DNA of 64,000 nucleotides from positions 827,001 to 891,000 of the forward strand of contig NZ_CP079724.1 in assembly GCF_019334565.1 (NCBI RefSeq). Reading direction: 5' to 3'. The DNA is from Streptococcus oralis (GTDB lineage Bacteria; Bacillota; Bacilli; Lactobacillales; Streptococcaceae). Made by a program: the position numbers and the translations under genes. Under the pieces are notes generated by a model. That model saw nothing but the letters and a program-made list of their open reading frames with translations, was not told the DNA's origin and did no database searches. Below are positions 35,878 to 44,411 of this stretch, piece by piece (the first letter of the stretch is position 1; each line of letters starts with the position of its first letter).

Positions 35878-35893
35878 CTTACAAAAATGTAAG
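35878..35893. promoter_or_regulatory. BceR-type operator (CTTACA-AAAA-TGTAAG)
   Basis: Perfect inverted repeat with 4-base spacer, matching the TNACA-N4-TGTAA motif recalled for BceR-like response regulators that control BceAB exporters. It lies about 90 bases upstream of the 36-aa ORF and BceAB-type genes. A TGTAAGG half-site recurs at 35909-35915. Confidence 0.7.
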
Positions 35894-35980
35894 ATTAAAG
35901 TCTCTTTTGTAAGGTTAGGTTATGGCAAGCAATTTTTTTTTGCGATAAACTAGACTCATAAAGAACAAAGGAGCAAAACC

Positions 35981-36091
35981 ATGAAAAGAATTTTACAAAA
36001 GAAAACAAGAAAACTAAGTCAAAAAGATATCGAGCGTGTTCAACTGGGATGCGCTATGATGCAAGCACAGTTTCAAATGATGGGATATTAA
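35981..36091 (+). CDS. 36-residue small protein preceding the BceAB-type transporter
   Basis: ORF MKRILQKKTRKLSQKDIERV continuing QLGCAMMQAQFQMMGY, with a strong ribosome site (AAAGGAG, seven bases upstream) and a stop 13 bases before the ATPase start, itself preceded by AAGGAG. It is basic in the first half, Met/Gln-rich in the second, with no signal peptide or transmembrane helix. The strong ribosome site and operon position argue that it is translated. It could be a regulatory leader, a small partner of the transporter or a peptide substrate; I do not recognise a family. Confidence 0.6.
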   Translation: MKRILQKKTRKLSQKDIERVQLGCAMMQAQFQMMGY

Positions 36092-36104
36092 GAAGGAGAA
36101 AATC

Positions 36105-36863
36105 ATGACACTTTTAGATGTAAAACACGTTCAAAAAATCTACAAAACACGTTTCCAAGGCAACCAAGTAGAGGCCCTCAAGGATATTCACTTTACCGTG
36201 GAAAAGGGTGACTACGTGGCTATCATGGGAGAGTCTGGTTCAGGAAAGTCAACCCTGCTCAACATTCTAGCTATGCTGGATAAACCAACTCGTGGGCAGG
36301 TTTACCTGAATGGAACCGACACAGCCACTATTAAAAATTCACAGGCTTCGAGTTTCCGTCGTGAGAAGTTGGGATTTGTCTTCCAAGACTTTAACTTGCT
36401 AGATACCTTATCTGTTAAGGACAATATCTTGCTTCCGCTAGTTTTATCACGAAAACCCATCACGGAGATGATGAAGAAATTGGTGGTAACAGCTGAAAAT
36501 TTGGGCATAAACCAATTGCAAGAGAAGTACCCTTATGAGATTTCTGGTGGTCAAAAGCAACGGGTAGCAGTAGCACGCGCCATCATCACAGAACCTGAAA
36601 TTCTCCTTGCCGATGAGCCAACAGGAGCCCTTGACTCCAAGTCATCTGCAGCACTTCTGGATGTATTTGATGAAATCAATGAACGTGGCCAAACCATTCT
36701 CATGGTAACTCACTCAACGGCAGCAGCCAGCAGGGCCAAGCGCGTTCTCTTTATCAAAGACGGCATTCTTTACAACCAAATCTACCGTGGAGACAAGACA
36801 GAGCGTCAGATGTTCCAAGAAATCTCTGATACTTTGACTGTTATGGCAAGCGAGGTGAATTAG
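36105..36863 (+). CDS. BceA-type ABC transporter ATP-binding protein
   Basis: ATPase of an antimicrobial-peptide-sensing and resistance exporter. The 252-residue protein shows Walker [12 protein letters not shown] (about 43-53), Q-loop FQDFNLLD, signature [13 protein letters not shown], Walker [13 protein letters not shown] and the H-loop [13 protein letters not shown]. The RxxxI-type N-terminus and family length fit BceA/MacB-like ATPases that pair with 10-helix FtsX-type permeases. ATG 36105 has AAGGAG upstream. The permease begins one base after its stop. Control by a BceRS-type two-component system encoded elsewhere is inferred from the operator. Confidence 0.92.
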   Translation: MTLLDVKHVQKIYKTRFQGNQVEALKDIHFTVEKGDYVAIMGESGSGKSTLLNILAMLDKPTRGQVYLNGTDTATIKNSQASSFRREKLGFVFQDFNLLDTLSVKDNILLPLVLSRKPITEMMKKLVVTAENLGINQLQEKYPYEISGGQKQRVAVARAIITEPEILLADEPTGALDSKSSAALLDVFDEINERGQTILMVTHSTAAASRAKRVLFIKDGILYNQIYRGDKTERQMFQEISDTLTVMASEVN

Positions 36864-36864
36864 T

Positions 36865-38853
36865 ATGTTCCGATTAACCAATAAGTTAGCGGTATCCAAC
36901 TTGATCAAAAACCGCAAACTCTACTATCCCTTTGCTTTAGCTGTTCTCTTAGCAGTGACCATCACCTATCTCTTTTACTCACTGTCGCTTAATCCTAACA
37001 TTGGCAAGATCCGAGGGGGAGAAACTATCTCTATGACGCTTGCCCTCGGTATGGTGGTTGTTACCATCGCTTCTGGAATTATTGTACTTTATGCCAATAG
37101 TTTTGTCATGAAGAACCGCTCCAAGGAGCTGGGTGTATATGGTATGCTGGGTCTCGAAAAGCGCCATTTGATCAGTATGGTTTTTAAGGAGCTTCTTATT
37201 TTTGGTTCCTTAACCTTGACAGCTGGTCTCGGTCTAGGAGCTCTCTTTGATAAGCTAATCTTCGCCCTTCTTCTGAAGCTGATGAAGATGAAAGTGGAGC
37301 TCGTTTCGACTTTCCAACCAATTGTCTTTATCCTAGTTCTCATCGTCTTTGGAGCTATCTTCCTAGGTCTGATTTTTATCAATGCCTTTCGTATTGCACG
37401 CATGAATGCCCTTCAGCTCTCTCGTGAGAAGGCCAGTGGTGAGAAAAAAGGACGTTTCTTAGGTGTCCAAACCATTCTAGGTCTGATTAGTTTGGGAGCG
37501 GGTTACTATCTAGCAGTAACAGTCGAAAACCCACTTTCTGCTGTTCTGATTTTCTTCGTAGCAGTTTTGTTAGTAATTTTGGGAACTTATCTTCTCTTCA
37601 ATGCAGGGATTACAGTTTTCTTACAAATCTTAAAGAAAAACAAGCGTTATTATTACCAACCCAACAACATGATTTCCGTATCCAATCTCATTTTCCGTAT
37701 GAAGAAAAATGCGGTTGGTCTGGCGACGATTGCTATTCTCTCAACCATGGTCTTAGTGACTATGTCTGCTGCAACAAGTATCTTTAAGGCATCAGAAAAC
37801 TTCAAGAAGGTCATGAATCCACATGATTTTGGGATTACAGGACAGAATGTTGAAAAAGAAGATATCGAAAAACTCTTGAGCCAGTATGCTAGTGAAAAAG
37901 GATTGACTGTCACAAAGAAAGAAGTCCTTACATACAGTAACTTTGGTGTGGCAAATCAAGAAGGTACGAAATTGACAATTTTTGAGAAAGGTCAAAATCG
38001 TGTTCAACCGAAAACTATTTTTATGGTCTTTGACCAAAAAGACTATGAGAATATGACAGGACAGAAACTTGCACTTTCAGGTAAGGAAGTTGGATTGTTT
38101 GCTCAAAACAAGCAACTTCAAGGTCAAAAAGAACTGACTCTGAATGACCAGACCTACACGATCAAAGAAGAAATCAAAAAAGATTTTATTCTTGAACATG
38201 TCCCAAATCAGTACAATATTCTAACTTCGGATTATAACTATTTGGTTGTTCCTGACTTGAAAGCCTTTCTTGACCAGCATCCTAATTCTTCCATCTTTAA
38301 TCAATACTATGGTGGTATGAATGTAACGGCTAGTGAGGAAGAGCAGCTTAAAATTGCAGATGACTATTCAAAATTCGTTAACAACTTTAATAGAGAACTA
38401 AACAAAGAAGGAAGCTATGTTTACGGAAGCAATCTGGCTGATAGTAGTGCGCAGATGAGTGCTCTCTTTGGTGGAGTTTTCTTCATCGGTATCTTCCTCT
38501 CTATCATCTTTATGGTGGGAACGGTTCTTGTCATCTACTACAAACAAATCTCTGAAGGCTATGAAGATCGTGAACGCTTTATCATTTTGCAAAAAGTCGG
38601 TCTCGATCAAAAGCAAATCAAGCAAACCATCAATAAACAGGTCCTAACTGTTTTCTTCCTCCCATTGCTCTTTGCCTTCCTACACCTTGCCTTTGCCTAT
38701 CATATGCTTAGCCTCATCCTAAAAGTAATTGGGGTGCTAGATGCGACCATGATGTTGACTGTCACTTTATCCATCTGTGCTATCTTCCTCATCGTCTATG
38801 TCTTAATCTTTATGATTACCTCAAGAAGCTATCGCAAGATTGTGCAAATGTAA
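36865..38853 (+). CDS. BceB-type FtsX-domain permease
   Basis: Permease partner of the preceding ATPase, 662 residues. The topology fits BceB: one N-terminal helix, a three-helix FtsX block (about 55-180; KNRSKELGVYGMLGLEKRHL is the coupling region), further helices to about 310, a large extracytoplasmic domain of roughly 200 residues (about 315-525), and three C-terminal helices (about 535-655). Such transporters protect against bacitracin or lantibiotics and report flux to a histidine kinase. No kinase or regulator gene lies in the window. Confidence 0.9.
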   Translation: MFRLTNKLAVSNLIKNRKLYYPFALAVLLAVTITYLFYSLSLNPNIGKIRGGETISMTLALGMVVVTIASGIIVLYANSFVMKNRSKELGVYGMLGLEKRHLISMVFKELLIFGSLTLTAGLGLGALFDKLIFALLLKLMKMKVELVSTFQPIVFILVLIVFGAIFLGLIFINAFRIARMNALQLSREKASGEKKGRFLGVQTILGLISLGAGYYLAVTVENPLSAVLIFFVAVLLVILGTYLLFNAGITVFLQILKKNKRYYYQPNNMISVSNLIFRMKKNAVGLATIAILSTMVLVTMSAATSIFKASENFKKVMNPHDFGITGQNVEKEDIEKLLSQYASEKGLTVTKKEVLTYSNFGVANQEGTKLTIFEKGQNRVQPKTIFMVFDQKDYENMTGQKLALSGKEVGLFAQNKQLQGQKELTLNDQTYTIKEEIKKDFILEHVPNQYNILTSDYNYLVVPDLKAFLDQHPNSSIFNQYYGGMNVTASEEEQLKIADDYSKFVNNFNRELNKEGSYVYGSNLADSSAQMSALFGGVFFIGIFLSIIFMVGTVLVIYYKQISEGYEDRERFIILQKVGLDQKQIKQTINKQVLTVFFLPLLFAFLHLAFAYHMLSLILKVIGVLDATMMLTVTLSICAIFLIVYVLIFMITSRSYRKIVQM

Positions 38854-38860
38854 AAAAAAG

Positions 38861-38888
38861 ATACCTCGATATTCATCGAGGTATTTCT
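38861..38888. terminator. Terminator between BceB-type gene and VIT-family gene
   Basis: Ten-base perfect stem ATACCTCGAT / ATCGAGGTAT with ATTC loop, A-run upstream and T-rich tail; serves both convergent genes. Confidence 0.9.
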
Positions 38889-38893
38889 TTATC

Positions 38894-39589
38894 TTAAATG
38901 CTGAAGAGTTGTCCAAACAGGTAAGTCACTCCCATGGTGAGAAGTCCGATACAGAGGTTACGGATCATAGCAGTTTTCGTAGGTGCCTTGCCTAGTTTAG
39001 CACTGGTATAGCCAGTGACGAGAAGGGAAAGGGCAACGATAAAAACAGTAGCAGGAATGCGATAATCACTTGGAAAGACAGTGATCGAAAGCATGGGAGG
39101 AAGACTTCCCAGTACAAAGGCGATAAAGCTAGAGATTGCAGCATGCCAAGGATTGGTAAATTCTTCGTACTCGATACCGTATTTTTCCTCAACCAAGGCT
39201 TTGAGTGGATTCTTTAAAAAGGCCTTGTTGGTCAAGAGTTGGGCTGACGTTTCACACTCACCATTTTGTAAGTAAGCAGCATAGAGGGATTGTTTTGCAG
39301 ATTCGATGTTTTTATCCAAGAGTAATTGCTCTCTAGCAACAGCGGCTTCTTCCGTGTCTTTCTGAGTGGATACAGAGACATATTCGCCGCCTGCCATAGA
39401 AAAAGCACCAGCAAGGATAGCGGCCAATCCTGATAAAAAGATAATCCAGATATTGCTTGTCGCACTGGCAACACCGATAACGACTCCAGCAATGGAAATA
39501 ATTCCATCATTGGCTCCTAGAACACCTGCGCGTAGGATATTGAGTCGGCCTGCAAAGTTAGCATCAATTTCATGTTTTATTTCTGTCAT
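38894..39589 (-). CDS. VIT1/CCC1-family membrane protein
   Basis: Member of the VIT (vacuolar iron transporter/nodulin-21) family, 231 residues; homologues move Fe(II) or Mn(II). It shows LNILRAGVLGANDGIISIAGVVIGVA (TM1), LAAILAGAFSMAGGEYVSVSTQKD (TM2 with the conserved MAxGEYxSVSxQ motif), a cytoplasmic helical domain (about 75-145) and three C-terminal helices. ATG 39589 (MTEIKHEI) is chosen because AAAGGAG is six bases upstream; the longer frame to 39727 runs through a good promoter. Substrate is likely iron or manganese by family. Confidence 0.88.
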   Translation of the reverse strand: MTEIKHEIDANFAGRLNILRAGVLGANDGIISIAGVVIGVASATSNIWIIFLSGLAAILAGAFSMAGGEYVSVSTQKDTEEAAVAREQLLLDKNIESAKQSLYAAYLQNGECETSAQLLTNKAFLKNPLKALVEEKYGIEYEEFTNPWHAAISSFIAFVLGSLPPMLSITVFPSDYRIPATVFIVALSLLVTGYTSAKLGKAPTKTAMIRNLCIGLLTMGVTYLFGQLFSI

Positions 39590-39608
39590 AGTCATCTCCT
39601 TTCTCTCC

Positions 39609-39637
39609 ATTATAGAGAAAAGGGTAGGGGAATACAA
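39609..39637 (-). promoter_or_regulatory. Promoter of the VIT-family gene
   Basis: On the minus strand TTGTAT (39637-39632), 17-base spacer, TATAAT (39614-39609). Confidence 0.75.
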
Positions 39638-39760
39638 ACTTTTTAAACTATCTGAAAAAAGTTCTACGATTCTAATTTTTAAGCCCTTTTCGACTTTACC
39701 GAAAAAGCACGGCAATACAGTTGCCAATCCTACTGTACAAGTCCTTTTTTAGCTTATCTA

Positions 39761-39769
39761 TGGTATAAT
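39761..39769 (+). promoter_or_regulatory. Extended -10 promoter of the HAD-HAD-ftsY unit
   Basis: TGGTATAAT (39761-39769) with a weak -35; 37 bases upstream of the first HAD start codon. Confidence 0.65.
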
Positions 39770-39806
39770 AGAAGGTAGATTTATCAATTGGAGAATGAAG
39801 GATTTT

Positions 39807-40598
39807 ATGATTAAACTTGTAGCAACCGATATGGATGGAACCTTTCTAGATGGAGAGGGTCGGTTTGATATGGAACGCCTCAAAAACGTACTTGTTTCCT
39901 ACAAGGAAAAGGGGATTTATTTTGCAGTGGCTTCAGGTCGTGGTATCCTGTCCCTGAAAAAGTTGTTTGCTGATGTGCGTGATGAAGTGATTTTTATAGC
40001 TGAAAATGGGAGCTATGTTGAGTTTCATGGTGAGGATATGTATGAGGCTACTATGCCTCGCGACTTTTACTTGAACACTTTTGAAGCTTTAAAGAAATCG
40101 CCCTATTTTGATGAAAGAAAAATGCTACTGACTGGGAAAAAAGCTTGTTATGTTTTGGACACAGTGGATGAAACTTATCTTAAGTTAAGTAGTCACTACA
40201 ATGAAAATATTCAAAAAATAGCACGTTTGGAAGAGATCACGGATGAGATTTTTAAATTCACCACTAACTTCACAGAAGATACGATAGAAGCTGGTGAGGC
40301 CTGGGTAAATGAAAATGTTCCTGGTGTGAAAGCCATGACAACTGGTTTTGAATCCATTGATATTGTCTTGGACTATGTTGATAAGGGTGTAGCTATTGTT
40401 GAGCTGGCAAAAAAACTTGGTCTGACCATGGATCAGGTTATGGCTTTTGGCGATAATCTCAATGACCTTCACATGATGCAGGTAGTGGGGCACCCCATCG
40501 CTCCTGAAAATGCGCGACCAGAAATTTTAGAATTAGCAGAAGCAGTGATTGGCCACCATAAGGACCAATCAGTGATGGCTTATATGGAGGGTTTGTAA
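39807..40598 (+). CDS. Cof-type HAD-superfamily phosphatase (first of two)
   Basis: Haloacid-dehalogenase phosphatase of the Cof/YidA class, 263 residues. It shows motif I VATDMDGTFLD at the N-terminus, motif II in FAVASGRG, and motif III/IV GDNLNDLHMMQVVGHPIAPENA near the C-terminus, with a C2-type cap between. Substrates are usually sugar phosphates or other small phosphoesters and cannot be predicted here. ATG 39807 is chosen with GAAGGA five bases upstream; an alternative ATG at 39795 has the ribosome site too close. Its stop overlaps the next HAD gene start by one base. Confidence 0.85.
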   Translation: MIKLVATDMDGTFLDGEGRFDMERLKNVLVSYKEKGIYFAVASGRGILSLKKLFADVRDEVIFIAENGSYVEFHGEDMYEATMPRDFYLNTFEALKKSPYFDERKMLLTGKKACYVLDTVDETYLKLSSHYNENIQKIARLEEITDEIFKFTTNFTEDTIEAGEAWVNENVPGVKAMTTGFESIDIVLDYVDKGVAIVELAKKLGLTMDQVMAFGDNLNDLHMMQVVGHPIAPENARPEILELAEAVIGHHKDQSVMAYMEGL

Positions 40599-41416
40599 TG
40601 GCAGATATTAAATTGATTGCACTGGATTTGGACGGTACTTTGCTGACAACGGATAAAAAGCTGACAGATCGTACCAAGGCGGTCCTCAAAGCTGCGCGTG
40701 ACCGTGACATCAAGGTCGTTCTGACAACGGGACGTCCTCTGAAGGCTATGGATTTCTTTCTCCATGAGCTAGGGACTGATGGTCAGGAGGATGAGTACAC
40801 CATCACCTTTAATGGTGGTCTAGTACAGAAAAATACAGGGGAGATTCTCGATAAAACCGTCTTTTCAATCGACGATGTGGCACGCTTGTACGAGGAAACT
40901 GAAAAACTCGGATTACCGTTAGATGCTATTTCAGAAGGAACCGTCTATCAAATCCAGTCAGACCAAGAAAGTCTCTATGCTAAGTTCAACCCAGCCCTGA
41001 CTTTCGTACCTGTCGCTTTTGAAGATCTATCTAGTCAGATGACGTATAATAAATGCGTGACTGCTTTTGCCCAAGAACCTTTGGATGCAGCGATTCAACA
41101 GATTTCTCCAGAATTGTTTGACCAATATGAAATCTTCAAATCGCGTGAACTCTTATTGGAATGGTCGCCGAAAAACGTCCACAAGGCAACAGGTTTAGCG
41201 AAATTAATTAAACACTTGGGAATCGACCAAAGTCAAGTCATGGCTTGTGGGGACGAGGCCAATGACCTTTCCATGATTGAATGGGCAGGTCTGGGAGTTG
41301 CTATGCAAAATGCTGTTCCAGCAGTTAAGGAAGTTGCCAATGTGATTACCCCAATGACCAACGACGAGGAAGCCGTTGCCTGGGCTATCGAAGAATACGT
41401 GCTAAAGGAGAACTAA
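40598..41416 (+). CDS. Cof-type HAD-superfamily phosphatase (second of two)
   Basis: A 272-residue YidA-like HAD phosphatase: LIALDLDGTLLT (motif I), VVLTTGRPL (motif II), HKATGLAKLIKHLGI (motif III lysine region) and ACGDEANDLSMIEWAGLGVAMQNA (motif IV). It is clearly related to but well diverged from the preceding HAD protein, so a tandem pair rather than a recent duplication. The start overlaps the previous stop (TAATG), and ftsY follows after three bases. YidA relatives act on sugar phosphates. Confidence 0.9.
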   Translation: MADIKLIALDLDGTLLTTDKKLTDRTKAVLKAARDRDIKVVLTTGRPLKAMDFFLHELGTDGQEDEYTITFNGGLVQKNTGEILDKTVFSIDDVARLYEETEKLGLPLDAISEGTVYQIQSDQESLYAKFNPALTFVPVAFEDLSSQMTYNKCVTAFAQEPLDAAIQQISPELFDQYEIFKSRELLLEWSPKNVHKATGLAKLIKHLGIDQSQVMACGDEANDLSMIEWAGLGVAMQNAVPAVKEVANVITPMTNDEEAVAWAIEEYVLKEN

Positions 41417-41419
41417 AAT

Positions 41420-42730
41420 ATGGGATTATTTGACCGTCTATTCGGAAAAAAAGAAGAGCCGAAAATCGAAGATATTGTAAAAGAAGCACTGGAAAATCTT
41501 GATTTGTCAGAAGAGGTTGAAGAGAACCAAACGGCAGTCGAAGAAACTTCTCAGGAAGAGACAGCAAGAGACAAAGTGGAAGAAACACCCGCTCAAGAAG
41601 AAATTCCTCAAGTCTCAACAGAAGAAGTGATTGAACCAGAAGCAGTCGAAGAAACTGCTCAGGAAGAGGTTGAGCTAGAATCTGATGAATTGGAACAATT
41701 CCAAGAGCCGGAAGAAATTCTAGAAGAAGAGAACCAAGAAACTGTAGAGTTCGAAGAAGGGTTAGCTTCTGAAGTAGTAGAAGAAGAACTTCCTCAGGTT
41801 GAAGAAACCGTACAGGAAAAATATGACCGCAGTCTCAAGAAAACCCGTACAGGATTCGGTGCTCGTTTGAATGCCTTCTTTGCCAACTTCCGTTCTGTCG
41901 ATGAAGAATTCTTCGAGGAATTGGAAGAACTGCTCATCATGAGCGACGTCGGTGTGCAGGTCGCTTCAAACTTAACAGAAGAACTACGCTATGAAGCTAA
42001 ACTCGAAAACGCTAAGAAGCCTGACGCACTTCGTCGTGTTATTATCGAGAAATTGGTTGAACTTTATGAGAAGGATGGCAACTACGATGAACAAATCCAC
42101 TTCCAAGATGGTTTGACCGTCATGCTCTTTGTTGGTGTTAATGGTGTTGGGAAGACAACTTCTATCGGGAAATTGGCTCATCGCTACAATCAAGCTGGCA
42201 AGAAAGTCATGCTGGTTGCAGCAGATACCTTCCGTGCGGGTGCTGTGGCCCAGCTAGCTGAATGGGGTCGACGTGTGGATGTTCCTGTTGTGACGGGACC
42301 AGAAAAGGCTGACCCTGCTAGTGTGGTCTTTGATGGGATGGAACGTGCTGTAGCTGAAGGGATTGATATTCTCATGATTGATACAGCAGGTCGTCTGCAA
42401 AACAAGGACAACCTTATGGCTGAGTTGGAAAAGATTGGTCGCATCATCAAGCGTGTCGTGCCAGAGGCGCCACATGAAACCTTCCTTGCCCTTGATGCTT
42501 CAACTGGACAGAATGCCTTGGTGCAAGCTAAGGAATTTTCTAAGATAACACCATTGACTGGAATTGTTTTGACAAAAATTGACGGAACTGCCCGAGGTGG
42601 TGTTGTTCTGGCTATCCGCGAAGAACTCAATATCCCAGTAAAATTGATTGGTTTCGGTGAAAAAATCGATGATATAGGGGAATTTAACTCAGAAAACTTT
42701 ATGAAGGGTCTCTTAGAAGGCTTGATTTAA
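41420..42730 (+). CDS. ftsY: Signal recognition particle receptor FtsY
   Basis: Membrane-associated SRP receptor GTPase for co-translational targeting. Of the 436 residues, about 15-135 form a highly acidic A-domain rich in Glu/Gln with repeated VEET(S/A)QEE units, then the N domain (about 140-225) and G domain: P-loop GVNGVGKTTSIGKLA, DTFRAGAVAQL, DTAGRLQNKDNLM, TKIDGTARGG. The acidic extension is typical of streptococcal FtsY and mediates membrane or translocon contacts. It is the third gene of the HAD-HAD-ftsY unit, followed by a terminator. Confidence 0.96.
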   Translation: MGLFDRLFGKKEEPKIEDIVKEALENLDLSEEVEENQTAVEETSQEETARDKVEETPAQEEIPQVSTEEVIEPEAVEETAQEEVELESDELEQFQEPEEILEEENQETVEFEEGLASEVVEEELPQVEETVQEKYDRSLKKTRTGFGARLNAFFANFRSVDEEFFEELEELLIMSDVGVQVASNLTEELRYEAKLENAKKPDALRRVIIEKLVELYEKDGNYDEQIHFQDGLTVMLFVGVNGVGKTTSIGKLAHRYNQAGKKVMLVAADTFRAGAVAQLAEWGRRVDVPVVTGPEKADPASVVFDGMERAVAEGIDILMIDTAGRLQNKDNLMAELEKIGRIIKRVVPEAPHETFLALDASTGQNALVQAKEFSKITPLTGIVLTKIDGTARGGVVLAIREELNIPVKLIGFGEKIDDIGEFNSENFMKGLLEGLI

Positions 42731-42739
42731 TACAAAATA

Positions 42740-42770
42740 AATATCCTGCAAGTCAATCTTGCAGGATATT
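42740..42770. terminator. Terminator between ftsY and zwf
   Basis: Thirteen-base stem AATATCCTGCAAG / CTTGCAGGATATT with TCAAT loop. The T-run is poor on both strands, but the position suits both convergent genes. Confidence 0.75.
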
Positions 42771-42774
42771 ATTG

Positions 42775-44262
42775 CTATTCTAAACGGCCATCTTCTCGAT
42801 AGGCGATATCTGGTTGCCAGGTCCATTTGGCTCCATACTTCTCAAGTAAGTCAAAGCTAGCTTGTGGTCCCATGCTTCCAGCTTTATAATCGTAGAGTGG
42901 TGCACCGTTTTCAGCCCAGAGCTCTTCGATACGGTCAATCAATTTCCAAGAAGCACTTACCTCATCCCAGTGGCTAAAATTGGTTGAGTTGTTGTTCAAA
43001 ACATCGTAGATTAATTTCTCGTATGGATCTGGTGAGGCTCCAGTAGCAGTTGCATCTGTACGGTAATCCAGAGAGCTAGGCGCCAGGTTAAATTCTTCAC
43101 CGACTTGCTTCCCATTTAGGCTGAGAGAGAAGCCTTCAGTTGGTTGGATATAGATGGTCAAGATATTTGGCGCTAACGGTTCTCCAAAGATAGAGTCCAT
43201 TTGCTTAAAGACGATATTGACATGAGTCCCTTTTTCAGTCAGACGTTTCCCTGTACGGAAGAAGAAGGGAACACCACGGAAACGATCGCTGTCTACAAAG
43301 AAGGCGCCAGATGCGAAAGTTTCTGTTGTAGATTCAGGATCGACGTTTGGCTCGCTACGATAGGAAATGTATTTCATGCCATCGATTTTACCAGAGCGAT
43401 ATTGACCACGGATAAACTGTTCCTTCAATTCTTCCTCAGTTGGATGATAGAGGTTTTTAAAGACCTTTATCTTTTCAGCACGAATCTCATCCTTTGTAAA
43501 GCTAGCTGGTTTGTCCATGGCTAGAAGAGAGAGGAGTTGAAGAGTATGATTTTGCACCATATCACGAAGGGCACCAGATTGATCATAGTAGCCACCGCGT
43601 TCTTCTACACCCAAGCGTTCCGCAAAGGTAATCTGAACATTATCGATGTGTTCGCGATTCCAAACATTCTCAAAGATCATGTTGGCAAAACGAACAGCAA
43701 AGATACTCTGAATCATCTCTTTACCTAGGTAATGGTCAATACGGTAGATTTGCTCCTCATCAAAGGCTGCAAGGAGATCTTCATTGAGTTTGCTAGCTGT
43801 TTCGTAGTCTGTACCAAATGGTTTCTCAACGATCAAGCGCTCAAAACCTTTGCCATCAACAATGTTTTCAGATTTGAGGTGCTTGGCAATAGTTCCAAAG
43901 AACTGAGGTGCCATAGACAAGAAGAAGAGCTTATTGTGTTCAGCTTGGTATTTTTCATTCAGCTCAGTTTGTAATTGGCGCAAAGCAATGTAATGTTCCG
44001 TATCGTTCACATCATGGCTTTGATAGTAGAAGTGGCTAGCAAATTCTTGGGCTTGCTCGGTACTATCTGCCAAATCAAGGATGGATTCGACAACTACAGA
44101 TTCAAAATATTCCTTACTCCAAGGTCTACGAGCTGTTCCGATAACAGCAAAATGCTCAGAGAGATTGCCTGATTTATAGAGTCTGAAAAGGGAAGGGTAG
44201 AGTTTGCGTTTAGCTAAATCTCCACTCGCACCGAAAATTGTAACAATAACCTTTGATGACAT
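42775..44262 (-). CDS. zwf: Glucose-6-phosphate 1-dehydrogenase
   Basis: Oxidises glucose-6-phosphate to 6-phosphogluconolactone with NADP, first step of the oxidative pentose phosphate pathway. The 495-residue protein has the coenzyme fingerprint VTIFGASGDLAKRKLYPSL at the N-terminus, the substrate/active-site motif RIDHYLGKEMIQ, and PFFFRTGKRL. Length is typical. The 5' leader carries a 15-base palindrome (44289-44303) just after a GATAAT -10 element. It is a single gene between terminators. Confidence 0.96.
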   Translation of the reverse strand: MSSKVIVTIFGASGDLAKRKLYPSLFRLYKSGNLSEHFAVIGTARRPWSKEYFESVVVESILDLADSTEQAQEFASHFYYQSHDVNDTEHYIALRQLQTELNEKYQAEHNKLFFLSMAPQFFGTIAKHLKSENIVDGKGFERLIVEKPFGTDYETASKLNEDLLAAFDEEQIYRIDHYLGKEMIQSIFAVRFANMIFENVWNREHIDNVQITFAERLGVEERGGYYDQSGALRDMVQNHTLQLLSLLAMDKPASFTKDEIRAEKIKVFKNLYHPTEEELKEQFIRGQYRSGKIDGMKYISYRSEPNVDPESTTETFASGAFFVDSDRFRGVPFFFRTGKRLTEKGTHVNIVFKQMDSIFGEPLAPNILTIYIQPTEGFSLSLNGKQVGEEFNLAPSSLDYRTDATATGASPDPYEKLIYDVLNNNSTNFSHWDEVSASWKLIDRIEELWAENGAPLYDYKAGSMGPQASFDLLEKYGAKWTWQPDIAYREDGRLE

Positions 44263-44288
44263 CTAGCTACCTAATTTCTATATTTTTT

Positions 44289-44303
44289 CCTAGTTGGACT
44301 AGG
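44289..44303. repeat. 15-base palindrome in the zwf leader
   Basis: CCTAGT-TGG-ACTAGG, located between the presumed zwf -10 (GATAAT on the minus strand, 44323-44318) and the start codon. It could be an operator or an mRNA hairpin. Confidence 0.5.
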
Positions 44304-44380
44304 GATGAGATTTCCTCATTATCATAGTTTTTATTTTATCATAATTTTCAAAAAAAACAAAAAATCCAATACGCAATTAA

Positions 44381-44408
44381 AAAACTGTAAGGAGAACCTT
44401 ACAGTTTT
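44381..44408. terminator. Terminator downstream of glnQ
   Basis: Twelve-base perfect stem AAAACTGTAAGG / CCTTACAGTTTT with a four-base loop; on the minus strand it directly follows glnQ. Confidence 0.9.
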
Positions 44409-44411
44409 GTT

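Noticed and set aside
42190..42630. 146-codon minus-strand open frame inside ftsY
   Set aside because: Shadow of the FtsY GTPase domain; high serine/arginine content typical of antisense frames.
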